The notes under the pieces: generated by a model | What the model was told of the DNA's origin: nothing | What the model saw: the letters and a program-made list of their open reading frames with translations, nothing else | Databases searched by the model: none | Part shown: one piece after another, positions 50,001 to 58,165 of the stretch | Position numbering within the stretch: position 1 is the stretch's first letter | Layout: the number at the start of each line of letters is the position of its first letter | Position numbers and translations under genes: made by a program | Assembly (NCBI GenBank): GCA_009602735.1 | Contig: WELA01009928.1 | Coordinates: 480,925-544,924, forward strand | Origin: Mesotaenium endlicherianum | Lineage: Eukaryota; Streptophyta; Zygnematophyceae; Zygnematales; Mesotaeniaceae | DNA: 64,000 nt | Direction: 5' to 3'

Positions 50001-50784
50001 GCAGGAGGTGCTGAGAGCATATATTAACCAAAAACAAGATAATTGGGATGACCTGTTGCCTCAAATTCAGTTTGCGGTCAACAGTGCGGTGCACGCGTCA
50101 ACGGGCAAGACTCCTTTTGAACTCAGCCTGGGTAGAGTCCCTAAGTCTCCTCTAGATGTGCTAGGGGAATCTTTAACTCACCCTGAAGGGATTGACAACC
50201 CGGTCTCCCTCCAGTTAACTCAGGAGTTTGCTGACACCCTGTCAGAAGTCCAACGAAACTTGCACAAGGCCCAAGAAAACCAACAAAAATACGCTAATCA
50301 ACACCGTCGGGAACTGACATTTTCCAAGGGGGATTTAGTCAAACTGCATTCTCAGCACCTGTACCTCCCTGGTGTGGTCAAGAAAAAGCTTGGCCCTGTC
50401 TGGGTCGGTCCATATTCGGTGGTCCGTCGTGTCGGTCAGAATGCTTACAAACTGAACATGTCAGCTGACTACAAGGGTCACCCGGTCTTTAATGTCTCCT
50501 TCCTGGAACCATACATCAAAGGTGATACACTGTTCACAGGTCGGTTACCTGTCCAACCGGGACCGGTCCCCGCTGTCCGGGACGGCGATCCTGAGGAATA
50601 TGAGGTCGATGAGATTTTAGACGCTCGCTCGGTCCGTCGATCGTCTAAATATGTCATGAAGTACCTCATCCGATGGAAGGGTTACGATGCCTCTGGGGAC
50701 ACTTGGGAATTTAAAGATCAGCTGACCCATGCCAAAGGGGCGTTGAAACGGTTCCACCTTCGGGCGGCTGGGGCACCTCCCTAA
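47068..50784 (+). CDS. pol: B2 Pol polyprotein with chromodomain
   Basis: Open for 1238 codons from the first ATG; the true start of the Pol product may lie nearer the end of gag. Domains in order: retropepsin-like ([16 protein letters not shown]), reverse transcriptase ([34 protein letters not shown]), RNase H ([16 protein letters not shown]), integrase ([76 protein letters not shown]), then chromodomain ([37 protein letters not shown]). Confidence 0.95.
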   Translation: MGPAELDSLCMPDNQIKETISNIDVQRVHTLDALVPPDVQHFFATSGEQCESQEKTVPPILLHCMIAGRKVRAFVDGGASHTFIHKDLVKRLRLPTVTQGNRKIFLGDASSIPGGVITKPIEVQLGSGIAVLTETLTFEVLNTGFYDLVLGRSWLNRHQAEVCWSRGTVKVRGASDGQTDLAPTSALPLVLCGWQMKEKKRLPEGCKLLNAMEFVKSWNQKEDRMFCLLLREVPPQPEEVVEKKVHPPEHPTAANIVAQYTDVFNMPPGLPPKREVDHRIDLLPGSQPPWQRTYGLSYLESEELKTQIAELEENGYISPSKSPYGAPILFVKKKDGSMRMCVDYRALNRITVKNKYALPRIEDLLDTLSGAKVFSKIDLKSGYHQIRIAEGDEHKTAFRTRYGHYEFNVMPFGLTNAPATFMGAMNDIFRPYLDKFVQVFLDDILIFSKDEAQHTEHLKKVLDTLRKNHLYAKMSKCDFFKESIEFLGHVVSKEGISVDPKKVQTIRDWPVPQSVSEVRSFLGLANYYRRFIENYSTKASKLTDLTKKDIGYVWGEEQQAAFQTLKDALCSAPVLAVYDPSKPVQVVTDASDFAMGAILLQPADKTTKDGKVRQEWHPVLYESMKFNPAEINYSVHDKELLAIIHVLKQWRAYLHGKAFKVITDHLALTHFQKKSKLSRRENRWSQMLEQFQVQIDYKPGKLNPADALSRRPDLQERNFSQHAVDKVLCALTSLKVKKSFLEQLRKAYLSDPTFEPSPTTGMCRATALGYKLKGGVWVTETTSGRLKLVIPNNLEIRSLLLSQAHDSLLGGHLGQAKTVGKLAKHYHWEGLPREVLKYVKSCDQCQRNKSRHTPPGGLLQPLPIPAGRWETISMDWVVSLPRTANGHDSILVVVDKLTKMVIFIPTTVKVTALETARQFYNHVVCQHGLPSNIISDRDSKFTSKFWRALMGLMGVKQLLSTANHPQTDGQTERTNRVLQEVLRAYINQKQDNWDDLLPQIQFAVNSAVHASTGKTPFELSLGRVPKSPLDVLGESLTHPEGIDNPVSLQLTQEFADTLSEVQRNLHKAQENQQKYANQHRRELTFSKGDLVKLHSQHLYLPGVVKKKLGPVWVGPYSVVRRVGQNAYKLNMSADYKGHPVFNVSFLEPYIKGDTLFTGRLPVQPGPVPAVRDGDPEEYEVDEILDARSVRRSSKYVMKYLIRWKGYDASGDTWEFKDQLTHAKGALKRFHLRAAGAPP

Positions 50785-50832
50785 CAGTCGTTTCCGTTGA
50801 CACGGGAAGGTGACAGGAGGTCCTGTCTCCAT

Positions 50833-50906
50833 ATAAGTTGGAGGGAGATGTGACAGTTAGTGACAGTTGTGACAGGCAGCCCACCTTTAAATTTAAGTTG
50901 GAGGGA
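50833..50906 (+). repeat. Two internal polypurine-tract-like motifs between pol and ORF3
   Basis: ATAAGTTGGAGGGA at 50833-50846 is identical to the 14 bases of the terminal polypurine tract at 52847-52860; TTAAGTTGGAGGGA at 50893-50906 differs by one base. Between them lie three GTGACAG-type short repeats. Confidence 0.85.
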
Positions 50907-51108
50907 GTGGTAGTCTCTGATCACCATATTACCCACTCAACCTGCGCTCACACTCACTTGCTCTCCAACTCAATTTTTCCTTATATTCGCTCACACCAGG
51001 TATTCCACTCTTGGAACTCTCCCGATCGCGTCCCTCTTCATCCAGGTTACTCAGTAACGGCAAAATATCATGACTTCACTAACTGCATTATGTTTATGAT
51101 TGAGCAGG

Positions 51109-52776
51109 ATGACTCAAAAGTCGGAACTCAAGAGGAAGAGAAGGGCGGAAGAGGCACATGCAGAATACTTGCAGTTCCGTGGAGACATCGAATCATCTTC
51201 CATCACCGCTCGGGAATCACAACGACTCCAACAACAGCGGGAGGCACAGAAGAAGAAGGAGGAGGAGGAACAGGCCAGACTGAGGCAGGAAGAAATGGAC
51301 AGAAAAGCTGCAGAGGAGGCCAAGAAAGCAGAGGAGGAGAGGCAAGCTGAGGAGAAGCGGAAGCAGCAGGCTGAAGAAGAAGAACAGAGGAGAATCAGCA
51401 GCTACCGCTACACGGTGCTGGGCAAGGGCTTTGATCTACTGGAGGAGGCCTTCAAGTATGCCCAGAGAAGTCGCAGTGAGTCGCAGAAGGAAATCCTCCA
51501 GAAGGAAGGGGAGACATCCGAAAACTTTGACAAGTATATAGAGGTCGGCACAGGGCTCCTCCTCTACCACGATTACGCCAGGATGGTAGGATATACCATC
51601 GGAGAGGCCAAGGCAATGGCCCAGGTGAACGAAGCAGGAGCTGTCTCGATTCCTGGTATCTGGGGGGCAGATAGGGTCATCAGGATGATCCCCATGGACG
51701 CGGACAGCTTCAAGGACTCAACACCCCACAACAGGTTCAAGGCCATGTACAATGAGGTGGAGAGGAGGAGCTGGGAATTCTTGGCCAGGGAAACCAGTCA
51801 GCTGGACTTTGCAGGGCACTGGTACCCTTGTACTCTCAAAAAGACAGACGCTGCCTTCTTCCAAAAGCCCACTGATTGGCGGTGGATGACCATCAACATG
51901 AGGGACCAGCAGAATGACAGGGCGACGGATGAGGATTTCCTGACAGACCTAAAGGGGAACATAGTATTGCCCCCTCACATTGCGGCTTGGGACCCAAGAT
52001 TGGATGGAGTCAGAGACTGCATGAGCCAAGAGATGCAGGGGGACAGAAGCAGGGCCCGAGAGTCATTCTCCAAAGGGAAGCACGCTTATGCCAAATGGGC
52101 AAGTAAGCAGGGAGAAAAGGACCTCTATGCGGTCCGGACTCAGCAGCCCCCACCAGCACCCAAAAGGGGAAGGTCAGTAGGATATTCTTTTTCTCGGGAA
52201 GAGCTGGAGCAGCGGACAGAGGAGACCCCAGAAGTCTCAGAGGAACCCGGGGACAACAAGGAGGCGGAGTTGGAGGAAGACGAGGAGGAAGGCGAGGAGG
52301 AGGACACTAGCCTCGCCGTGACCCTGACACCTGCCACATCCCCTGTAAGGGAGAAGACGGGGTGGGCCCCGCCGCAACTCGCTGAAGAGGAGGATATCAC
52401 TTGGCTGGGGACTGCCAGGGAACAAGGCCCATCTCCACGCAAGGAGACCCAGTCGGACAGGGCAGAGAGAAGGGCTGCTCGGGAGATAGCCAGAGGCCTG
52501 CCAGCATCTCCCTCGCAGAGAGGGCATGTACCCTTGGCTCATGTCATGCAACATCCTTCCGGAATGCCGGTATACGTACCTGTCAGTTTGAGGGCTGCCC
52601 AGGAGAAGGCTGCCTCCCTTCAGTTGCAGACTGTGCAGGATGAAACAGCCCACTTACTACGTTCTCCGCCGGGTCCTTACACGGAACCCCCTTCTCTGAC
52701 AGGCTTCAAAAGACCCCAAGACAGGAGGAGGTCTGGCTCCCCTGAGCATAGGGCCTCAGGGATATCTCCCTCCTAA
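51109..52776 (+). CDS. B2 ORF3: accessory protein of unknown function
   Basis: 555 residues from the ATG at 51109; an AG directly before GATG resembles a 3' splice site. Residues 3-95 carry a basic patch (KRKRR) and a long Glu/Lys/Ala coiled coil. Residues 98-365 form a conserved domain I do not recognise: SYRYTVLGKGFD at 98, LLYHDYARMVGYT, YNEVERRSWEFLARE at 214, PTDWRWMT at 254, VLPPHIAAWDPRLDG, FSKGKHAYAKWA at 320. An acidic disordered stretch follows (about 375-405), then a conserved motif SPSQRGHVPLAHVMQHPSGM at 467. There is no signal peptide, no transmembrane helix and no zinc knuckle, so it is not envelope-like. Related frames occur in B1 and, much diverged, in B3. Nuclear, RNA-binding or particle roles are possible but unproven. 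Confidence 0.85.
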   Translation: MTQKSELKRKRRAEEAHAEYLQFRGDIESSSITARESQRLQQQREAQKKKEEEEQARLRQEEMDRKAAEEAKKAEEERQAEEKRKQQAEEEEQRRISSYRYTVLGKGFDLLEEAFKYAQRSRSESQKEILQKEGETSENFDKYIEVGTGLLLYHDYARMVGYTIGEAKAMAQVNEAGAVSIPGIWGADRVIRMIPMDADSFKDSTPHNRFKAMYNEVERRSWEFLARETSQLDFAGHWYPCTLKKTDAAFFQKPTDWRWMTINMRDQQNDRATDEDFLTDLKGNIVLPPHIAAWDPRLDGVRDCMSQEMQGDRSRARESFSKGKHAYAKWASKQGEKDLYAVRTQQPPPAPKRGRSVGYSFSREELEQRTEETPEVSEEPGDNKEAELEEDEEEGEEEDTSLAVTLTPATSPVREKTGWAPPQLAEEEDITWLGTAREQGPSPRKETQSDRAERRAAREIARGLPASPSQRGHVPLAHVMQHPSGMPVYVPVSLRAAQEKAASLQLQTVQDETAHLLRSPPGPYTEPPSLTGFKRPQDRRRSGSPEHRASGISPS

Positions 52777-52826
52777 GGGCAGCAGGCTGGGGATAAGAAG
52801 GGCAGCACGCTGTTACTAGTGATAGT

Positions 52827-52843
52827 GTTGTCGAGGCGACAAC
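52827..52843 (+). other. Hairpin just upstream of the B2 polypurine tract
   Basis: GTTGTCG-AGG-CGACAAC, a perfect 7-bp stem with a 3-nt loop, ending 3 bases before the tract motif. The same hairpin occurs at this place in B3 and, with one wobble, in B1. Confidence 0.7.
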
Positions 52844-52846
52844 ATG

Positions 52847-52861
52847 ATAAGTTGGAGGGAT
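52847..52861 (+). promoter_or_regulatory. B2 polypurine tract
   Basis: ATAAGTTGGAGGGAT immediately before the 3' LTR. Confidence 0.75.
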
Positions 52862-53588
52862 TGGAATGAATCAGTATACTGGTCGATATAATGTTCATTT
52901 AAATAATATAGTTAAATAAGTTCAGCCTGCTGAACTCTAGTTAAGAATCAGTCTGCTGGACTTTATACTTAATATCAGTTTAATGACTTGGCCGGAAGTA
53001 GCAGGCTCAGGTCACCTTAAGTCAGCTTGCTGACACATTCTTTGACAGCCAGCTGACTTCCGTACTCGGTAGCAGCGAACTGCCTCNTGCCTTGATATGC
53101 TTCTAAGTGTGGTGTGCTAGATGAATGGCCACATGACATCCCTATGATGGATGGCGATTCGGGATGATGGGAGATGGCGGTGGATTTGGTTAACCGAGGT
53201 CCTACCAACGTGGTTAACTCCCGGGTAGGCGGTGCCATCGCACTGACCGTTGAACAGTAAACTCATTCCATGTACATACGCTAGACATTGCTCTCGAGTT
53301 CGGCATTCGGGAACGAGGCCAACTCTCTTGTACAGCTTACTGAGAGAGATGTGAATCCAAGGCGAGAAGCCATTGATACGCACTGTCTTCTAACCTTGCT
53401 TATGTATGAATTTACTGATTTGCATTATTGATGCTAGTTTACTCGCATTTGACTGACGAGTATTATCCACTGCTAGTATGTTGTCCTTTGCCGTTAAACC
53501 AGTTGACGGAAATACCATAAAGATTACTTGCTGATATAAAGATCTTTATTAATTGTTAATCGCCTATTTGGTAAGCCGATTCATTTCA
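52862..53588 (+). repeat. B2 3' LTR
   Basis: 727 bp, the same ends as the 5' LTR, with one N at 53087 next to a short extra segment; followed by GCCTG. Confidence 0.95.
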
Positions 53589-53957
53589 GCCTGGCTGATC
53601 CCGAAACGGAACGAACTTCCTCCAACTTAATTTTGAAGGTGGGCTGCCTGTCACAACTGTCACCATCAGTCACTAACTGTCACATTCCCCTCCGACTTAT
53701 ATGGAGACAGGACCTTCTGTCACTTGTCCATGTCTAATGAAATGACAGTTAGGGAGGGGTCCCTGCCGCCCGAAGGTGGAACCGTTTCAACGCCCCTTTG
53801 ACATTGGTCAGCTGGTCTTTATATCCCAAGTGTCCCCAGAGGCATTGTAACCCTTCCATCTGACCAAGTACTTTATGACATATTTAGATGATCAACGGAC
53901 AGAGCGGGCGTCCAAAATCTCCTCGACCTCATATTCCTCAGGGTCACCATTTCGTAC

Positions 53958-54639
53958 TGAAAGGGGCAGAGTGCCCTTGTGGAAGCGTAGCAAGCTTAGG
54001 AAAACTACTCAACATTTTGAGGAGCAAGAAACTGCTCACAAATGATGTAGGATGGAAGACCTTGTCATTACAAACCCGTAGAAATTTACAGAAGTGAAAA
54101 TTGATAAAAACCAAAGAAGTTATGCCTATTTATAAATTTTCTGCCTAAGTGCTATTCCCTAGGAGGAAGCTACGGATTTTCCTAAGTGTTCGTCCAATCG
54201 TCCTTTCCAAAATATTCGTTAGTGAGCCAGATCAGTCTAATCTGACACGTCGGGCCGAATTGACGTCCACATACATGCATCGACATTACAAGAATATTCT
54301 ATCTTAGACGCGCTAGGCTAAACCAAAAATTCTAGGTAAATCAACTTAGTCGGCACTCCGCGTCAGCCGAACTTACGTGAAGGTTCGAGTTCATTCTAAC
54401 GGGCCAGATCGCTCGACGCTGTCGGTCAATCCGACGGTCGCGCTCACCGCGAATTAAGAACAATCGTCAACCGACCTCAAAACTAATGAAACTTCGAAAA
54501 TATGAACTCTCTCAATACTTGACCAAATTTGATGAACTTTATATCATAATAATCACCAAAATGCATTCTACTCTACTGTACAATCAAAACATACTTTCAT
54601 GAAACTCAAAAATGTACTTTAAGAACTCATGACCTTACA
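53958..54639 (-). repeat. C1: solo LTR of Gypsy family C inside B1 pol
   Basis: 682 bp, TG...CA ends (TGTAAGGTCATGAG at its own 5' end). Flanks CGTAC (53953-53957) and CGGAT (54640-54644) look like an aged copy of a 5-bp target duplication. B1 pol resumes directly after it. It aligns with the C LTR at 54848-55347 with many differences, so it is a separate, old insertion. Confidence 0.75.
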
Positions 54640-54840
54640 CGGATAGCGGGGACCGATTCCGGTTGGACAGGTAACCGACCTGTGAACAGTGTGTCACCTT
54701 TAATGTATGGTTCGAGGAAGGAGACATTAAAGACCGGGTGACCCTTGTATTCTGCTAACATGTTCAGTTTGGAAGCATTCTGACCGACACGGCGCACCAC
54801 CAAATACGGACCGACCCATTTAGGACCAAGCTATTTCTAT

Positions 54841-55593
54841 GACAACCGCTCGCCCCTAGGCGGGATGGCCGCTTAGCAACGGATTTTCCTAAGTGTTTGT
54901 CAAATCGTCCCTTGTAGAATATTCGTGAGTAAGCCAGATCAGTCTCATCTGACGTGTCGGAACCATTTGACGTCCACATACATGCATTGAAATATCTAGA
55001 ATATACTAACTTAGACGCGCTAGGCTAATCCGAAACTTCTAGGTAAATCGACCTAGTCGGCACTCCGCGTCAGCAGAACTTACATGAAAATTCGAATTCC
55101 CTCTAACGGCCCAGATCGCTTGACGCTGTCGGTCAATCTGACAGTCGCGCTCACCGCGAATTAAGGACAGTCGTCAGCCGACTTCAAAACTAATTAAACT
55201 TTGGAAATCCACAACTCTCTCAATACTCGACCAAATTCGATGAACTTTATATCATAATGATCACAAAAATGCACTCTACACTTCTATGCACTTCAAACAT
55301 ACTTTCATGAAACTAAAAAACGCACTTTGTAAACCTATGACCTTACATCATCCCCCTCCTCAAGATGCGACGTCCTCGACGCATTCTGCAAATAACGTCT
55401 CAACTTACTCTTACAATGAGTCAAGTTGGCTTCTGGCTCCCAAGTGTTGTCGTCCGCAAGGTAGCCCTTCCACTTGACCAGATATTCTTGAACAAGTCGT
55501 TGACCTCGCTTGACTCGTCGATCGCCGACAACCGCCTCCACTTCATACTCCAATACATCATCAATCTCGACAGGTTGTGGCGGTGTAGGTAAT
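54841..55593 (-). mobile_element. Family C Ty3/Gypsy fragment: chromodomain end of pol plus 3' LTR
   Basis: On the minus strand: the last part of a third chromovirus pol with a chromodomain ([40 protein letters not shown]), a purine tract GAGGAGGGGGATGA, then an LTR starting TGTAAGGTCATAGG at 55347 that is cut short at about 54845. Its upstream part is lost where the B3 LTR begins. Broken at both ends. Confidence 0.75.
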
Positions 55594-56299
55594 TGAAAAG
55601 AATCGACTTACCAAATAGGCGATTAACAAATATATCAGCAAGTAATCTTTATGGTATTTTTCGTTCACTGGTTAAACAGCAAAGGACAACACACTAGCAG
55701 TGAATAATACTCGTCAGTCAAATGCGAGTAAACTAGCATCAATAATGCAATCAGTAAAGTCATACATAAGCAAGGTTAGAAGACAGTGCGTATCAATGGC
55801 TTCTCGCCTTGGATTCAGATCTCTCTCAGTAAGCTATACAAGAGAGTTGGCCTCATTTCCGAATGCCGAACTCGAGAGCAATGCCTAGCATGTGTACATG
55901 GAATGAGTTTACAGTTCAACGGTCAGTGCGATGGCACCGCCTACGCGGGAGTTAACCACGTTGGTAGGACCTCGGTTAACCAAATCCACCGCCATCTCCC
56001 ATCATCTCGAATCGCCATCCATCATAGGGATGTCATCTGGCCATTCATCTAGCATACCACACTTAGATGCATATCGAGGCAGTTCGCTGCTACCGGGTAC
56101 GGAAGTCAGCTGGCTGTCAAAGAATGTGTCAACAAGCTGACTTAAGTTGACTTCAGCCTGCTGCATCCGGCTGAGTCAATAAACTGATACTAAATATATA
56201 AAGTCCAGCAGACTGACTATTAACTGAAGTTCAGCAGGCTGAACTTAATTTACTATTACATTTAAATGAATATTATACCTGATATACTGATTCATTACA
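55594..56299 (-). repeat. B3 3' LTR
   Basis: 706 bp, reverse orientation, closely similar to the B2 LTRs; the polypurine tract lies at 56300-56312 on the minus strand. Confidence 0.88.
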
Positions 56300-56518
56300 A
56301 TCCCTCCAACTCAACTCGTTGTCGCCTCGACAACATTAAACTGCAGGAGTTTTTAATCAGGAAACTGAACCTGACCCGCCTCTCCCAGTGACTGCCCCTT
56401 CAGCCTGTTGCCTAGGGGGTTGTTCCTGGGGCTTCAGGATCAGGAGACCAAGATTTGGACCTAGATCTGGACAGCCCTCTAGGTCTGTCAGCTGGCCTTC
56501 TAAAGAACCCCGTTTGCT

Positions 56519-58165
56519 CTAAAGTTGGACCTCAAGGAGAACGAACGATGGTAGCCTGCTCTTCACCCATTTGGGTGTTGATCCCCACATAGACAGGCAT
56601 TCCAGTAGGATGCTGAAATACATTGGCAAGAGGTACATGCCCCTGAGCGGAGGGGGAGGCCGGCATACCTCTGGCCCATGCGCGTGTCCCTCTTCTGGCA
56701 CCCCTGTCCTCTGGGGATTTCTGCCTGTGTCTGCTGCCAAGTACAGTCAGATCAGCTTCTTCCCCTGCTTGGGCAGGAGGGCTGGGGGAGCAAGTGCGGG
56801 GTCCAGTTGCCTCCATGACGGGGATCACGTTCCAAATACCTAATCGTGGTTCTTTAGGAAGTGCCTCTGCCTGCCCCTGGGTGTCCAATGTACCAGCTGC
56901 TGATGCTTCTCCTCGTTCCAAATACCTGATCGTGGTTCTTTAGGAAGTGCCCCTGCCTGCCCCTGGGTGTCCTGTGTACCAGCTGCTTCTCTGCCTTGTT
57001 CTTCTACTTCATCCTCCTCATCCTCCTCCTCGGAGAGAGTAGGAGTCTCGTCCACTTAATCGTCCTGCTCCCTAGTAGACATCGAGTTGTCTACCGACCT
57101 CCCTTTCTTAGGGCGCGCTGGAGGTTGCTTGGCCTTCAGCCTGCTGATATCTATCCGGCCTGCATTCTTCGCCCATTTGACAAAGGCATGCTTTCCCTTA
57201 GAGAAGTACTCTCTTCCCCTCCTCCTATGTTCCTTGGTCTCTGCATTCATATTGCTCAGGCATCCATTCAGCCTGGGGTCCCAAGGGGCAATGTGAGGTG
57301 GTAGGATGAGATAGCCGTCTAGGCCATAGTGGAAGTCATCCGGTTGGGCTCGGTCACACTCCTGCTTCTTATTTGTGACGGTCATCCACCTCCAGTCTGT
57401 TGGCTGCTGGTAGTACTGGGGTCCGTGCTCAGCCTTCCTCAGTTTACACGGGAACCAGTGGGGAGAGAACATCTGCTGTCCTGCTTCCCTGGCCAAGTAC
57501 TCCCAGCTCCTTCTCTCAACTTCATTGTAAGCAGGCAGTAATGTGACGTAGAATACCGTATCCTTAAAGCTATCGGGCCGCATGCTCACCATCCGGATGA
57601 GTCTCTAATCTCCCACTATTTTCGGTATGGGGACCGGCTTGTCCTCTGAATCATCTGCAAGGTACCGGGCCTGCTCTGCTGTATAGCCCACCATCTTGGC
57701 ATAATCTTCGTAGAGGACCACACCAATGTGTGTCTCGATGTACCTATCCAGTGCTGCAGCTCCTTCCCCCTGTAGCAGCATTGTCTGTTCCAGCTTGTTA
57801 ATCTCCTGGGCTGCCAGCAATGCTTCCTTCAGGTTATCAAAGTTTTGGCCACCCACCACAGTATACCTGTAAGTGGCCAAGCTCTTCTGTCTGTCCGCTT
57901 CAATCTTTTTCCTTTTCTCCTCTTCTGCCGCTGCCGCTTCTTCTTGCTGTTTCTTCTGTCTCTCCTCCTTAGCTTTCCTGAGGTTTTTTGCTTCCTGATC
58001 CTTCTTCCTCTGTGCCTCTTCTGCCGCCTCTTGTTGTCTGCGGACCCTTTCTTGTTCTCTCCTGGTGAGGGACGTCGCCGCCAGCTCCTTCTGGTATTGC
58101 TCCATTGTCCTCCTGGCTTCTTCCGCCTTGCGCTTTCTGTCCTCCTTTTGTGTGGTGGGAGCCAT
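56519..58165 (-). pseudogene. B3 ORF3 (divergent homologue, broken)
   Basis: Shares with B2 ORF3 the layout coiled coil - central domain - acidic region - C-terminal motif, and blocks such as DYAKMVGYT, YNEVERRSWEYLARE, PTDWRWMT, LPPHIAPWDPRL, FSKGKHAFVKWA, KKGRSV and GHVPLANVFQHPTGMPVYV. Elsewhere it is strongly different, roughly half identical in the best stretch. An AG again directly precedes the GATG start at 58165. Fossil with a few breaks. Confidence 0.85.

Larger units (their letters stand above)
44767..53588 (+). mobile_element. B2: Ty3/Gypsy chromovirus, family B, with extra ORF3, looks whole
   Basis: 8822 bp. The LTRs are 44767-45486 (720 bp) and 52862-53588 (727 bp), and the target duplication is GCCTG at 44762-44766 and 53589-53593. 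It has an initiator-Met primer-binding site, gag, pol with chromodomain, then a third open frame of 555 codons before the polypurine tract. The LTRs differ at roughly ten positions by eye, plus a short insertion containing the single N, so it is young. It is inserted in the pol-ORF3 spacer of B1, in opposite orientation. An ORF of this kind after pol is not a standard chromovirus part. Confidence 0.95.
35338..54840 (-). mobile_element. B1: old family B Ty3/Gypsy chromovirus, broken, host of three later insertions
   Basis: Minus-strand fossil whose pieces are separated by younger elements. In its own 5'-3' order: pol end including chromodomain (about 54840-54640 and 53957-53589), the pol-ORF3 spacer and ORF3 (from 44766 down to 44396, resuming from 37715 to 36226), then its 3' LTR (36052-35338). 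A1 lies in ORF3, B2 in the spacer and the solo LTR C1 in pol, so B1 predates all three. Its 5' half is absent; the remnant stops against a family C fragment at about 54840. It is broken: three insertions, one lost end and a few smaller breaks. It is clearly more diverged from B2 than the two B2 LTRs are from each other. Confidence 0.85.

Noticed and set aside
51109-52776. B2 ORF3 as a retroviral-type envelope
   Set aside because: No signal peptide, no transmembrane helix, no furin-like site; coiled coil and acidic low-complexity sequence instead.
54380-54400. GGTTCGAGTTC as a tRNA B box
   Set aside because: It lies within the family C LTR, and no cloverleaf could be built around it.
53958-55347. 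C1 and C2 LTRs as the two ends of one family C element
   Set aside because: Sequence between them is B1 pol, C1 has its own aged target duplication, and the two LTRs are too different from each other.
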